Shown here one piece after another: positions 4,579-12,821 of a stretch of 16,139 nt of DNA. Source of the stretch: CAYUNT01 sp964446285 (GTDB lineage Bacteria > Sumerlaeota > Sumerlaeia > SLMS01 > CAYUNT01). A program made the translations under genes and the position numbers. The DNA lies in the NCBI GenBank assembly GCA_964446285.1, contig CAYUNT010000100.1, positions 1 through 16,139 of the forward strand. Reading direction: 5' to 3'. Each line of letters opens with the position of its first letter. Position 1 is the first letter of the stretch. The notes below the pieces were generated by a model. The model was not told the DNA's origin. It searched no databases and was given only the letters and a program-made list of their open reading frames with translations.

Positions 4579-7103
4579 AGACTCGCCAATTCCACCCCCT
4601 GATGGTATTGATGATCCTTGCCTTTGCGATCTGGGCGCCGTTCGCCGCCGCCCAAAATCCGCTGGTGGTAACGTTTTCCACCACGCAAGCAGGTGGCTCC
4701 TACGCGCCCAAGAATGTCGTTGTGGTCTGGATAACAAATTCCAGCGGCACATTTGTTCGCACCATCGGCCGCTGGGCCAACCGCCGCGCCAGCGAGCTGG
4801 TGGAGTGGTATAGCGTGGCGGGCAGCAGCGATGTCGATGGCCTGAGCGGCGCGACACGCGCCAATCACACCGGCACGCTCACGGCAAGTTGGGACCTGAA
4901 AAACCGCTCCGGGCAGGTTGTTCCCTATGGCACGTATAATATCAACTTTCTCCTTACGGATTCCAACAACAGCACCTACAAAAACCGCACCACAGTGACC
5001 TTTAATCACAACGGCGTCTCTTCGTCGCAAGGCCCCATTAGCCAAGGCGGATACCTTAACATCACAGTCGCTTATACAGCCCCGCCAACGCCCACTCCGA
5101 CGCTGTCTCCCACGCCGTCACCAACCCAGTCGCCAACGCCTCTATACTCCGCCACGCCCTCTCCTTCTCCCTCGCCCTCTCGCACCCCAACGCCTTCCCC
5201 CACGGCGTCACTTTTGCCGACGCTCTCGCCCACGCCCATTCCCACCGTGTCGCCGTCGCCATTTCCTTCGCCCAGCCCCTCGCCGCTGCCGCTTGGCGCG
5301 GTTCCCCCCGCCCAAATCGTCGGCGGTTTGGGCGGCACTTGCACTTCAGTGGCCGCGTCCGACGGCGGCATGGTCTGCGTGGGCCAAGGCGCGTGGCTGA
5401 CTGCGCTTGATCTGGCGACGCTGACAGCGCCCAGGCGCATTGGGCAGTTGCACTTGGCGGCGGGCATTCGGGGGCTGGCCGTTTCGGGAGCAACCGCCTG
5501 GGCCGCGTGCGGTTCGGATGGCGTCCGAGTGGTCAGCCTGGCAACTCCGCAATCTCCGCTCCTCTTGCGCACTCAATCCAGCGAAGGACTGGCATACCGC
5601 GCCGCCCAGAACGGAACCGTAGTCGCAGTGGCTCGCGGGCGCGCTGGTCTGGCGCTGTTTGACGCCGCCCAGCCCAATTCCGCGGCGCCTCTTGGCGTTT
5701 TCGCGACCGGAGGCATTGCGCGCGATGTGGCGTTGCAGGACACGCGCGCATACATCGCCGATGAATATAAGGGATTGGTGATTGCTAATATCGCCAATCC
5801 CGCGGCCCCGAGCCTGGTGGGTTCCTATCCAGGAATCGAATTTGCCGAGGCGGTCGCCGTGCAGGGCGGGCTGGCTTTTGTGTCGGATCGCCTGCGCGGC
5901 CTGGCCGTTGTGGACGTCCAAAACCCTGCCGCGCCCGCCGCGCGCGGAAGCCTCGTTTTGCCCGAGGCAGCGCGCGCCCTTTCCGCAAAAGGAAATTATG
6001 TGTATGCGGTCTGCGCGGGTGAGGGGCTTGTCGTCATCGATGCTTCCAACCCCGATGCGCCGGCGATTCTCCAGACGCTCTCCACAACCGGCGAGGCGCT
6101 TGGACTTGCCTGGCGCGGCACGAATCTCCTGGTGGCGAATGGTCCCGAGGGATTGTGGATTCTCGATGCCTCCAATCCCGCCGCGCCCCAGTCGCTTGGC
6201 TCGTTCCGCGAACAGGCGCAACCTCGCGATGTGGCCTCGGCGGATGGCGCCACTTTGTGGGTGGCCGATTGGGCCGCGGGGTTGCAGTCATTGGGAATCG
6301 AAACACAGGAGGCCCCCGCGCCCCGCGCCATCCTCAATTTCCCGCGCCCGCCGTATGCCATCGCAATTTCTGGCGCGACTGCCTATCTCGCGCGCGGGCT
6401 GGAGGGGTTCACGACCGTCGATATTTCCAATCCAGCTTCGCCGGTCACGCGCGCCACGCTGACAACAGGCGAATTCGTTCGCGCCGTCGCCGTCCTGGGC
6501 GATCGCACTCTGATTTCGGAAGGCAGAAGAGTGCATCTTGTCGATGTAGCCAATCCCGCCATGCCCAGTATTCTCGGAACCTGGGATTCCGACGGAGGAT
6601 ATGCCGCGGGGGTTGCCTTTCTCGATTCAGGGCTGGCGTGCGTGGCCAACGGCGGAGGTGGCATCCGCATCCTTGACATCTCCGACCCGCTGACGCTTAC
6701 GGAAATCGGCGCGCTCAGCCTGGAGGGATTTGCTTATGGAGTCAGCATTTCCGAGAACCGCGCCTATGTGGCCTGCGGACCCGCTGGAATCGCGGTTCTG
6801 AGCGTGGCAAATCCCGTGGAGCCGCAATTGCTTGGCACACATGCGACGGAATGGTCCGCCTTGGGCATTGTGGCCAGCGGAATGCGCGCCTGCGTGGCCG
6901 ACGGCCTCGGCGGCTTGCAGGTTTTCGATGTATCCAATCCCGCCGCTCCCAAACGCGTTGCCGCCTCGGGCGCGCCGATTCGCGCGTGGCATCTGGCGCT
7001 TGCTGGAAGCCTCGCCTATATTGCCGATGACGCCGGCGGATTGGCAGTCCTGCAAACCAGCCCGGTCCTGACGTATTCGGGCAACATCTGGCTGTTCTTC
7101 TAA
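4575..7103 (+). CDS. secreted DUF2271-like / LVIVD-repeat beta-propeller protein with SGAT motif
   Basis: An 842-aa exported protein. Residues 1-26 form a signal peptide (hydrophobic, ending PFAAA before QNP). Residues about 27-165 resemble DUF2271: VVVVWITNSSG, VRTIGRW, DVDGLSGATR, SWDLKNRSGQVVPYGTY. Within it, D88-G-L-S-G-A-T94 (bases 4836-4856) fits the ApbE target pattern Dxx(S/T)GAT. Residues about 168-245 are a Pro/Thr/Ser linker. Residues about 250-842 hold about 14 repeats of roughly 42 residues with cores such as GLVIANIANPAAPSLVG and GLWILDASNPAAPQSLG; these are LVIVD-type blades, enough for two seven-bladed propellers. No C-terminal anchor or sorting signal is seen. It overlaps the hydrogenase protease by four bases. 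I infer that it is a possible flavinylated partner or scaffold for the exported hydrogenase. A purely structural or adhesive role is the alternative. Confidence 0.85.
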   Translation: MKTRQFHPLMVLMILAFAIWAPFAAAQNPLVVTFSTTQAGGSYAPKNVVVVWITNSSGTFVRTIGRWANRRASELVEWYSVAGSSDVDGLSGATRANHTGTLTASWDLKNRSGQVVPYGTYNINFLLTDSNNSTYKNRTTVTFNHNGVSSSQGPISQGGYLNITVAYTAPPTPTPTLSPTPSPTQSPTPLYSATPSPSPSPSRTPTPSPTASLLPTLSPTPIPTVSPSPFPSPSPSPLPLGAVPPAQIVGGLGGTCTSVAASDGGMVCVGQGAWLTALDLATLTAPRRIGQLHLAAGIRGLAVSGATAWAACGSDGVRVVSLATPQSPLLLRTQSSEGLAYRAAQNGTVVAVARGRAGLALFDAAQPNSAAPLGVFATGGIARDVALQDTRAYIADEYKGLVIANIANPAAPSLVGSYPGIEFAEAVAVQGGLAFVSDRLRGLAVVDVQNPAAPAARGSLVLPEAARALSAKGNYVYAVCAGEGLVVIDASNPDAPAILQTLSTTGEALGLAWRGTNLLVANGPEGLWILDASNPAAPQSLGSFREQAQPRDVASADGATLWVADWAAGLQSLGIETQEAPAPRAILNFPRPPYAIAISGATAYLARGLEGFTTVDISNPASPVTRATLTTGEFVRAVAVLGDRTLISEGRRVHLVDVANPAMPSILGTWDSDGGYAAGVAFLDSGLACVANGGGGIRILDISDPLTLTEIGALSLEGFAYGVSISENRAYVACGPAGIAVLSVANPVEPQLLGTHATEWSALGIVASGMRACVADGLGGLQVFDVSNPAAPKRVAASGAPIRAWHLALAGSLAYIADDAGGLAVLQTSPVLTYSGNIWLFF
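5076..5290 (+). repeat. low-complexity Pro/Thr/Ser linker-coding repeat
   Basis: About 70 codons of near-repetitive PTPTPSPTP/SPSPSPS sequence join the DUF2271-like domain to the propeller array. Such linkers are typical of secreted multi-domain proteins and keep domains apart. Length is likely to vary among relatives because the DNA is a loose short-period repeat. Confidence 0.8.
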
Positions 7104-7139
7104 GAATAACGCCAATTTCGGACAGGCAAATCGCGGGTT

Positions 7140-9416
7140 TCAGGCGGCTGGTTCCATTTTTGCTGTCAGCATCAGGATTTTCAAGCGTGCTTGCCGCGAT
7201 GAGGAGAGGCGCATCACACCCTTTTCCTTCATCTGAAGAATCTCGCGCAAGACGCCGCGCGCCTCCTCCATCCGCCCAATGCGCATCAGCCGCTCCGCCA
7301 GGTCAAGCCGGTGATCAGCGCTGAGAGGATGGAGTTCGACCGCGCGGCGCGACGCCGCCAGAGCCGCTTCGAGCGCTCCCGTGCGTTCGAGCGCGCGCGC
7401 AAGCGACCCTTGGATCGAGGCGGATTTGGGGTGAATGCGCGCCGCGCGCCGCAGAAAATCGATCCCGCGCGAATTTCCCGATTCGACTTCCGCTTGGCCG
7501 ATGGCTGCCAGTGTCCAGGGATCTGATGGATCGTAGGAAAGAGCGCGTTTGTAGAATCCGATCAACTCGGCGGGGGGGGCGCCGTCGCGCATTGCGTCGC
7601 GCGCCGCTTGCATGTAAAAGCGGGAGAAAGCGCCGGGGACAGCCACGAGGACAAACACAATCCAGAGCAGCGCGGCGGGAATCAGCGGCCACCCGGCCCG
7701 CCACTTGCGCAATGGGGCGGCGGGAGCCGAGGTTGGAGTGGCGGGCGAAGCAGGCGCTTGAAGAAGAAACGACTTGGCCAGCGCGGCGCCGCCGCTGCCA
7801 GAGAGCAAGCCAAGCATCATCATCAAATCGAGATACAATTCGCGCTGCGACAGGGTGTATTCGACCAGCCCTTGCAGCAAAAGCCCGGCGCATCCCGCTT
7901 CCAGTCCGAAAAGCGCGACAGAAGCGGGTGTTGCGCCAGTCGTTGCACCGTGCGGCCGGCGGATGGCATTCGCCCCAAGCACAAGCGCCACCACCACCGC
8001 CACGCAAAACAACGCGAGGCCAATCAGACCCGCTTCGCCAGCGGTCTGAAGCACCCAGTTGTGCGCAAAAACCGTTTCGCCCGCTCCGGGACGCCGCAAC
8101 TCGGGATAATACACCTCGAATCCGCCCGCGCCCGCCCCGATCCACGGATGGCGTTTCCATAGATCGAACGCAGTCCGCCAATAATATGTCCGTTCGCGAA
8201 TTGTGCTGGAGGAGAGAAGGTGTTCAAAAAAAGTCCGGTTTTCCGCAGTAGAACCGGGCCGCAGAATCGCGGAATCCGTGGAGGCAATCGCCGAATTCCT
8301 TAAGGCGGACGGCGGCTTTTCAGCGGCGGAAACTGGTTCCGCTTGCGCAGGCGCAATTGCACGGAGCGAATACCATGCGGCGGCCGCCAGGAGAATTACC
8401 ACCGCCCCCGCGCCTCGAAATTTCTCCGCGCGCCCGCGAGCATCGCCGTCCCCGCCCTGATTTCCCGGTGTTTCCCTTCCACCCCGTGTTCCCCGTCTTT
8501 TGAAAATTCCCGCGCGCCACAAGCGGAATCCGAGCCAGGCAAGCGCCCCGGCCGCCGCCAGGCATCCGCCTCGCGACTGGCTCAGGATCATGGCGGCCAC
8601 GACGACGGCCATTCCAGACGCCGCCATTCCGCGCGACATCCGCGATCGCGGCGACACCACCCACGCCGCCAGCACCGCCAGCGAGGGAATCAGAAATCCA
8701 GCGAATAAATTCGGCGCGCCGAATGTCGAGAATGCGCGGCCTTCTTCCAGCGCGTGCATCACGCCTTGGAGAGTTGTGCCCTCCACCGCCGCATCGGCCA
8801 TGCCTGGTTCATCCATCGCCGAGCGCAGCGCCTCGTGGATCGAAGCGAAAGTCTTTGGCCATCCCGCCGGACCCCACACCTGATACATTCCATAGGCGGC
8901 GAGGGCCACTCCGGCCAGAGCGAGCCACAACGCCCCCACTTCACCCGCCGAAAGGATGTGCGCCGCGCCCCCTTTGTCCGCCTCCCGCAGGCTTGCGGAT
9001 TCTAAAATCCCCTCGCCGGGCGCGGGCTGCCAGGTCCATCGCCAGGCCGATTCACATGCGATGTAGAAGACCAGAAATCCCCAGAAAATCGTCAAAAAAA
9101 AGGGGCGTCCGATGGACGCTACCGGCGCCATACTTGCCACCACTGCCCACCACAGCAGCCAGGCTGCCTGCAGAACCATGACCCTGCGCAACGGCGCGGG
9201 CCAGCGCGGCACTCGTGCGCCCGCGGGGGCGGCGGGCCAGAGCAAAAGCGCCGTGGCCAGCAGTGCAATTCCGGCTCCAACTGCAAGGCTGTGCAGCGGG
9301 TAGGCCTGCTGCAAATAAACATGCGAAATGGAAAGAATCAGCAACAGCCCAAGCAGCGCCACTCCGGGCAGGTGACGCCGCACCGGCGCTCGCGGACTGA
9401 TCTGGGCCGGAGTCAT
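7140..9416 (-). CDS. O-antigen ligase/polymerase-like membrane protein with TPR tail
   Basis: A 758-aa inner-membrane protein. About ten hydrophobic segments occupy the first two thirds. They are followed by a Wzy_C/WaaL signature: WKRHPWIGAGAGGFEVYYP, a periplasmic loop with AHNWVLQTAGEAGLIG (His452), then another membrane segment. The last ~150 residues are TPR-like (YKRALSYDPSDPWTLAAIG, AASRRAVELHPLSADHRLD). Members join lipid-linked glycans to lipid A-core or polymerise them; TPR-tailed forms also include protein O-glycosyltransferases, so the exact substrate is open. ATG 9416 is chosen because the longer frame (TTG at 9506) would run into the upstream gene and add a basic, non-family stretch. 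Shine-Dalgarno support is weak. It lies 61 bases after the RidA gene, probably co-transcribed, and is convergent with the hydrogenase operon. Confidence 0.85.
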   Translation of the reverse strand: MTPAQISPRAPVRRHLPGVALLGLLLILSISHVYLQQAYPLHSLAVGAGIALLATALLLWPAAPAGARVPRWPAPLRRVMVLQAAWLLWWAVVASMAPVASIGRPFFLTIFWGFLVFYIACESAWRWTWQPAPGEGILESASLREADKGGAAHILSAGEVGALWLALAGVALAAYGMYQVWGPAGWPKTFASIHEALRSAMDEPGMADAAVEGTTLQGVMHALEEGRAFSTFGAPNLFAGFLIPSLAVLAAWVVSPRSRMSRGMAASGMAVVVAAMILSQSRGGCLAAAGALAWLGFRLWRAGIFKRRGTRGGRETPGNQGGDGDARGRAEKFRGAGAVVILLAAAAWYSLRAIAPAQAEPVSAAEKPPSALRNSAIASTDSAILRPGSTAENRTFFEHLLSSSTIRERTYYWRTAFDLWKRHPWIGAGAGGFEVYYPELRRPGAGETVFAHNWVLQTAGEAGLIGLALFCVAVVVALVLGANAIRRPHGATTGATPASVALFGLEAGCAGLLLQGLVEYTLSQRELYLDLMMMLGLLSGSGGAALAKSFLLQAPASPATPTSAPAAPLRKWRAGWPLIPAALLWIVFVLVAVPGAFSRFYMQAARDAMRDGAPPAELIGFYKRALSYDPSDPWTLAAIGQAEVESGNSRGIDFLRRAARIHPKSASIQGSLARALERTGALEAALAASRRAVELHPLSADHRLDLAERLMRIGRMEEARGVLREILQMKEKGVMRLSSSRQARLKILMLTAKMEPAA

Positions 9417-9477
9417 ATCATTAAATCCGGGGCGGATTCGCGAAAAGGATGAAGGCCAGGCGAAGGCGGAGCGAGGC

Positions 9478-9951
9478 TTACGCGGCCGCGGGATGAAGCG
9501 CCACAACGAGCGCCACCTCGACGCTCGCGTTCAGCGGAAGCGAATTGCATCCAACCGCCGTCCTAGTATGCTTGCCCGCGTCGCCGAAAATTTCCAGCAG
9601 CAAATCCGAGGCGCCGTTGGCAACCTTGGGCTGTTCGGTAAAATTATCCGCGCTCTGAACAAACACATACACGCTCACTACCCGTTCCACGCGGTCGAGC
9701 GACCCGGCCACGGACCGCACCGCCGCCACTGCGTTCAGACATGCCATGCGCGCCGCTTCGTATCCTTGCGCTTCTGTCACGGGCAAACCCAGTTTCCCTG
9801 TAATTTCCACGCGGCCATTCACCATAGGCAACTGGCCCGAAGTCCACGCCAGATTGCCAATTGCCACGGCGGGAACATAAGCCGCCACCGGCTTGGGAAC
9901 GGGTGGAAGTGTGATTCCGCGTTCGGTCAGACGCTGTTCGGGAGTGGTCAT
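9478..9951 (-). CDS. RidA (YjgF/YER057c/UK114) family protein
   Basis: 157 aa. RidA proteins hydrolyse reactive enamine/imine intermediates released by PLP enzymes, although this branch (YER057c-like 'family 1' with a long N-terminus) is functionally mixed. Visible family features are IGNLAWTSGQLPMVNG, AARMACLNAVAAVRSVAGSLD, RVVSVYVFVQS and HTRTAVGCNSLPLNASVEVALV. Arg130 and Glu145 fall where RidA has its substrate-carboxylate Arg and the conserved IEIEA acid, so activity is plausible. ATG 9951 is preceded by GGAGG (9962-9966 on the complement) with ten-base spacing. It is the first gene of a two-gene minus-strand unit with the O-antigen ligase-like gene. No functional link between the two is obvious. 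Confidence 0.9.
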   Translation of the reverse strand: MTTPEQRLTERGITLPPVPKPVAAYVPAVAIGNLAWTSGQLPMVNGRVEITGKLGLPVTEAQGYEAARMACLNAVAAVRSVAGSLDRVERVVSVYVFVQSADNFTEQPKVANGASDLLLEIFGDAGKHTRTAVGCNSLPLNASVEVALVVALHPAAA

Positions 9952-10351
9952 TTTTTCCGCGCCTCCGGGGAGTCAATATCTCAAGCGCGACTCGAATTTG
10001 CACCCCCCGCCCCCGCAGTCAATCGCACATTTCGGGCCTCGTATTGCATGGGCAGAGTAATGAAAATGGAAGTATCATCAGATAGGGCAAGTTCGTGCAT
10101 TCCAATTGACAACGGCCCAATGTCTCAGGCAGGAAGCAAACATCGCCGATGGGTTATGAGCGGCGGGAAGAGAGCGGCATTCTTCCAGTTGTGCCTTGGG
10201 CACCCAAATCCTCGTTTCCTTCCTATCCCCTTATCTGAATTCTCGACAAATTGAAACGGTCATCTGTATGCTTGGCAGTATGACTGCAGAAGATCGGGTC
10301 CCGAGCATCTCAAACGCGCAATTTTTCCGAGGCGCCTGAAGAGGAAGAATA
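9952..10351. other. 400-base intergenic region between divergent genes
   Basis: It separates the minus-strand RidA gene from the plus-strand GYF/M48 gene, so it should hold two promoters. I see isolated hexamers (TTGACA at 10106-10111, TTGAAA at 10251-10256) without convincing -10 partners, and one small perfect hairpin (GTGCC-TTG-GGCAC, 10191-10203). A 60-70 codon open frame crosses it but lacks a ribosome site and family features. Nothing else is supported. Confidence 0.5.
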
Positions 10352-11641
10352 ATGATTTCTCCAGACCGCTGGATTATTGCCATTGGAAAAGAAAAGATGC
10401 TTGGTCCTTATTCCGAAGCGGAAGTTCGCGCTTTGGTTGCCCACGGAAAAGTTCAATCAGATTGCATGATTTGGCGTGAGGGATGGAATAATTGGCAGTC
10501 AATTTATGCTGCATTGCCTGGAATTCCTCCGCCGCCGCCATCGTCCGACTACATAGTGCAATCTGTTCTTGGTGCCGCCGCGCCTCCTCTGCCCATCCGG
10601 GAGGCTGCCCCGGCAGACCCCATTCCGGACTCGCATATTTATCTTTTTGACCAGGGAAAGCTGTTTGGCCCCTATTCGCGCGCGGAAGCCATGCAGTATA
10701 TGCGAGAGCAAAGAGTCAGCCCACAAGCGCTTGTCTCTGTTCCAGGATGGAGCGGATGGAAACCAATCCATCTTGCTTTTCCGTCTTCGGGCGCAGGGTT
10801 GCATTCTGGCGGCCTGAGTCGCCGTCTGCTTGCATCCGATTTTCGCTATCCAGGCGAGGGACCAGCGCTTGTATTCTCTGTCCTGATTATGATTATTATC
10901 GCCATTTCGCTGGGGATGGTATGTTTTCTGCTACCATTGCTTATCCTTGTTTTTGTTCTCATGATTCGAGTTACTACTGGCATTAACCTAGGCAATTGCG
11001 CCCGGGTTTCGGAAAACAGCTTTCCACGCGTGCATCGGCTGGTCAATTTGGCCTGTCATCGTCTTGATATTCCGCGCCCGAAAGTGTATATTATGCAAGA
11101 TCCCACGCTCAATGCCTACGCAATTGGCTTTGGAACACCTTACAATGTGGTGTTGCATTCAGCCCTGGTAGATGCCTTGGATGACAGTGAACTTCTTTCT
11201 GTCATTGGACACGAATTGTCGCATATCAAGTGTGGACACACAAAGATATTAGCTTTGCTTGCGCCGGGCGGGTTTTTATACATACCCATCGCAAATCTTT
11301 TTAAAATAATCTTTATGATTTGGGGTCGGCGGGCGGAATACACTTGCGACCGGGGCGGGTTGCTGGCTTGCCAGAGCCTTTCGGCGGCGGTTCGAGCAGA
11401 AATAAAGCTCATTGCAGGCCCCAAGGCAATGGAGCATATCCAACTCCAGGAATTGCTGAATCAGGCACGAGAAGTGGATGCAAATCTCATGGATTCTGTT
11501 GGCGAATTTTTGCAAGAGCACCCCTATGGAATTCGCCGCATCAAGCAAATCGTTCGCTTTTATGCCAGTCCTCAATATAGGCATATTCTGCAATTCATTC
11601 CCGAAGGCGAACCACCTTCTGAAGTATCTCGGATGGTGTAA
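10352..11641 (+). CDS. double GYF_2-domain, membrane-anchored M48-family metalloprotease
   Basis: 429 aa. Two N-terminal GYF_2-like domains each show the GPYS core: residues about 7-52 (WIIAIGKEKMLGPYSEAEV, with WREGWNNWQSI) and about 95-143 (LFDQGKLFGPYSRAEA, with PGWSGWKPI). A hydrophobic stretch at about 169-210 is long enough for two membrane passes. The M48 peptidase domain follows: DPTLNAYAIGFG, zinc motif H287-E-L-S-H291 and third ligand E329 in EYTCD. The C-terminal EHPYGIRRIKQI is also typical of M48/HtpX-like enzymes. Predicted role: cytoplasm-facing zinc protease in membrane-protein quality control, with GYF_2 domains as peptide-binding or docking modules. ATG 10352 follows GAGGAAG. 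The next gene begins 47 bases later. The region is clearly AT-richer than the hydrogenase operon. Confidence 0.9.
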   Translation: MISPDRWIIAIGKEKMLGPYSEAEVRALVAHGKVQSDCMIWREGWNNWQSIYAALPGIPPPPPSSDYIVQSVLGAAAPPLPIREAAPADPIPDSHIYLFDQGKLFGPYSRAEAMQYMREQRVSPQALVSVPGWSGWKPIHLAFPSSGAGLHSGGLSRRLLASDFRYPGEGPALVFSVLIMIIIAISLGMVCFLLPLLILVFVLMIRVTTGINLGNCARVSENSFPRVHRLVNLACHRLDIPRPKVYIMQDPTLNAYAIGFGTPYNVVLHSALVDALDDSELLSVIGHELSHIKCGHTKILALLAPGGFLYIPIANLFKIIFMIWGRRAEYTCDRGGLLACQSLSAAVRAEIKLIAGPKAMEHIQLQELLNQAREVDANLMDSVGEFLQEHPYGIRRIKQIVRFYASPQYRHILQFIPEGEPPSEVSRMV

Positions 11642-11688
11642 TTCCGATTTGGTTATGGACATTTATCAATTCAGGAGAGGTTATTTCC

Positions 11689-12531
11689 ATGAAATGCACG
11701 GTGTGCGGCCACGAATGCTCTCCGGAGTCCAAATTCTGCGAAATCTGCGGAGCGCCTATGCAACAGGGGCCGAAAATGGATCGCGTGTTGCAGCCTGCTT
11801 CTGCCCCAAGCCAGCCGCCAAACGTTTCTTCTGCTTCCCATGCGGAACCATTCCCTCCGGAGCGCCCATTGGATGAATCCCCGCAGGGAATTCCGCTCCT
11901 GCCGCCATTGCCTCCGACACCACCCAATCACTACGCCGCTCAACAACCCGGATTATCCTCTGGGGCTGGCGCCCCGCCCCCGCCAGTTGCTCCGTCCTAT
12001 CCCTATGCTGTTACTGCCATGCCTGGTGAACTCCTGCCAGCGCATCTGGGCTCGAGGTTTTTTGCTTTCCTGATCGATATGATTATCTACATAGTCATAA
12101 TTGAAATTATACAGAGCATATTTGGCTCATTTCTTTTCTCTGGAATCGATTTGGAAAAACTCGGTGAAATGGAAATGACAGAAAAACAATGCGAAGACTT
12201 TTTCTCCCAATTTCTTGGCGGCGGAATACTGCTTCTTATTTTTAGCATTGGCGCGGCTATTTTTTATTTCTGCCTGCCAATGATGATATGGAAACGCTCG
12301 ATTGGCCATGCAGTTTTTGGCCTGATTATTGTAAGCGACGATGACGCCCCAATATCTCCGGGTACAGCACTAATACGAGGCATTGTTAAGGGACTATCCA
12401 CGTGGTCTATTTATCCAGCAATGATTTGCTGTTGTATGGGATTAGTCAATTTTCTTTTCATTATTCGCCGTGATCGCCGCCTGCTCCATGATCTAATATC
12501 CGGCACCAAAGTTGTTCGGTCCCGGCAATAG
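11689..12531 (+). CDS. zinc-ribbon plus RDD-family membrane protein
   Basis: 280 aa. The N-terminal zinc ribbon has CTVCGHEC at residues 3-10 and FCEICGAPM at about 17-25. A Pro-rich disordered linker of about 85 residues leads to an RDD domain: HLGSRFFAFLIDMIIY, two or more further membrane segments (LLLIFSIGAAIFYF, SIYPAMICCCMGLVNFLF), the mid-domain SIGHAVFGLIIVSD, and the closing RRLLHDLISGTKVV with its Arg/Asp pair. RDD proteins are poorly defined; some have been linked to ion transport. AGGAGAGG ends eight bases before the ATG. It sits 47 bases after the GYF/M48 gene in the same direction, so they are probably co-transcribed and may act together at the membrane. Stretches coding for the membrane segments are unusually AT-rich for this window. 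Confidence 0.9.
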   Translation: MKCTVCGHECSPESKFCEICGAPMQQGPKMDRVLQPASAPSQPPNVSSASHAEPFPPERPLDESPQGIPLLPPLPPTPPNHYAAQQPGLSSGAGAPPPPVAPSYPYAVTAMPGELLPAHLGSRFFAFLIDMIIYIVIIEIIQSIFGSFLFSGIDLEKLGEMEMTEKQCEDFFSQFLGGGILLLIFSIGAAIFYFCLPMMIWKRSIGHAVFGLIIVSDDDAPISPGTALIRGIVKGLSTWSIYPAMICCCMGLVNFLFIIRRDRRLLHDLISGTKVVRSRQ

Positions 12532-12532
12532 T

Positions 12533-12649
12533 GCAGGCATTTGGAACTGCGTAAAATGGGTGCGCGAGGCGCTTCGCAAGGGAGACCTCGAATCGGCTTC
12601 GAAACTGGCGCGCGTTTTCAAATTGACTCCGGTTGCATTGGGAAAATAG
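12533..12649 (+). pseudogene. possible C-terminal remnant of an unidentified gene
   Basis: A frame of 38 codons ending at TAG 12647-12649 reads like real protein (KWVREALRKGDLESASKLAR, then VFKLTPVALGK). Its GC-rich codon use is unlike the AT-rich RDD gene that ends just before it. There is no plausible start or ribosome site. It may be the tail of a gene cut away during rearrangement. I do not recognise the family, and chance cannot be excluded at this length. Confidence 0.25.
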
Positions 12650-12821
12650 CGCGTGGACAGCGATGCCAGAGGCTTCTTGCCTTCCGCGCCGTGAATGAAT
12701 AAACAATGGCGGCGGCCAGGATTGGATTGAGGCGGGGGGGGATGCGCCTTAATCTGAGATAATCCGCTTTGCAGTCCTTTATGAAAACTGCTCAATGCAA
12801 TTTTATGTCTGGAGGCAATTA
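12650..12821. other. intergenic region upstream of the toxin-antitoxin pair
   Basis: It contains a run of nine G around 12733-12741 and a -10-like GATAAT (12758-12763) without a good -35. A promoter for the toxin-antitoxin genes should lie here. No operator palindrome was found by eye. Confidence 0.3.
12811..12815 (+). promoter_or_regulatory. ribosome binding site for the DUF433 gene
   Basis: GGAGG lies six bases before ATG 12822. It selects this start, which aligns with other DUF433 proteins, over an upstream in-frame ATG at 12795 that has no such site. Confidence 0.8.

Noticed and set aside
5072..5572. Minus-strand open frame rich in Gly/Val/Glu opposite the linker
   Set aside because: Complement of the Pro/Thr/Ser repeat coding region; its apparent repeats are a by-product of that sequence.
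7104..7139. Terminator between the convergent propeller and ligase genes
   Set aside because: Only 36 bases separate the stop codons and no stem or T-run is visible.
9417..9506. Longer start (TTG 9506) for the O-antigen ligase-like gene
   Set aside because: It would overlap RidA and add an Arg/Pro-rich segment before the first membrane helix; ATG 9416 is simpler.
10191..10203. Small hairpin GTGCC-TTG-GGCAC
   Set aside because: Five base pairs with no T-run and no nearby gene end; easily chance.
9493..10254. Plus-strand open frame opposite RidA running into the intergenic region
   Set aside because: Mostly antisense to RidA; the non-overlapping 60-70 codons lack a ribosome site, family motifs or sensible composition.
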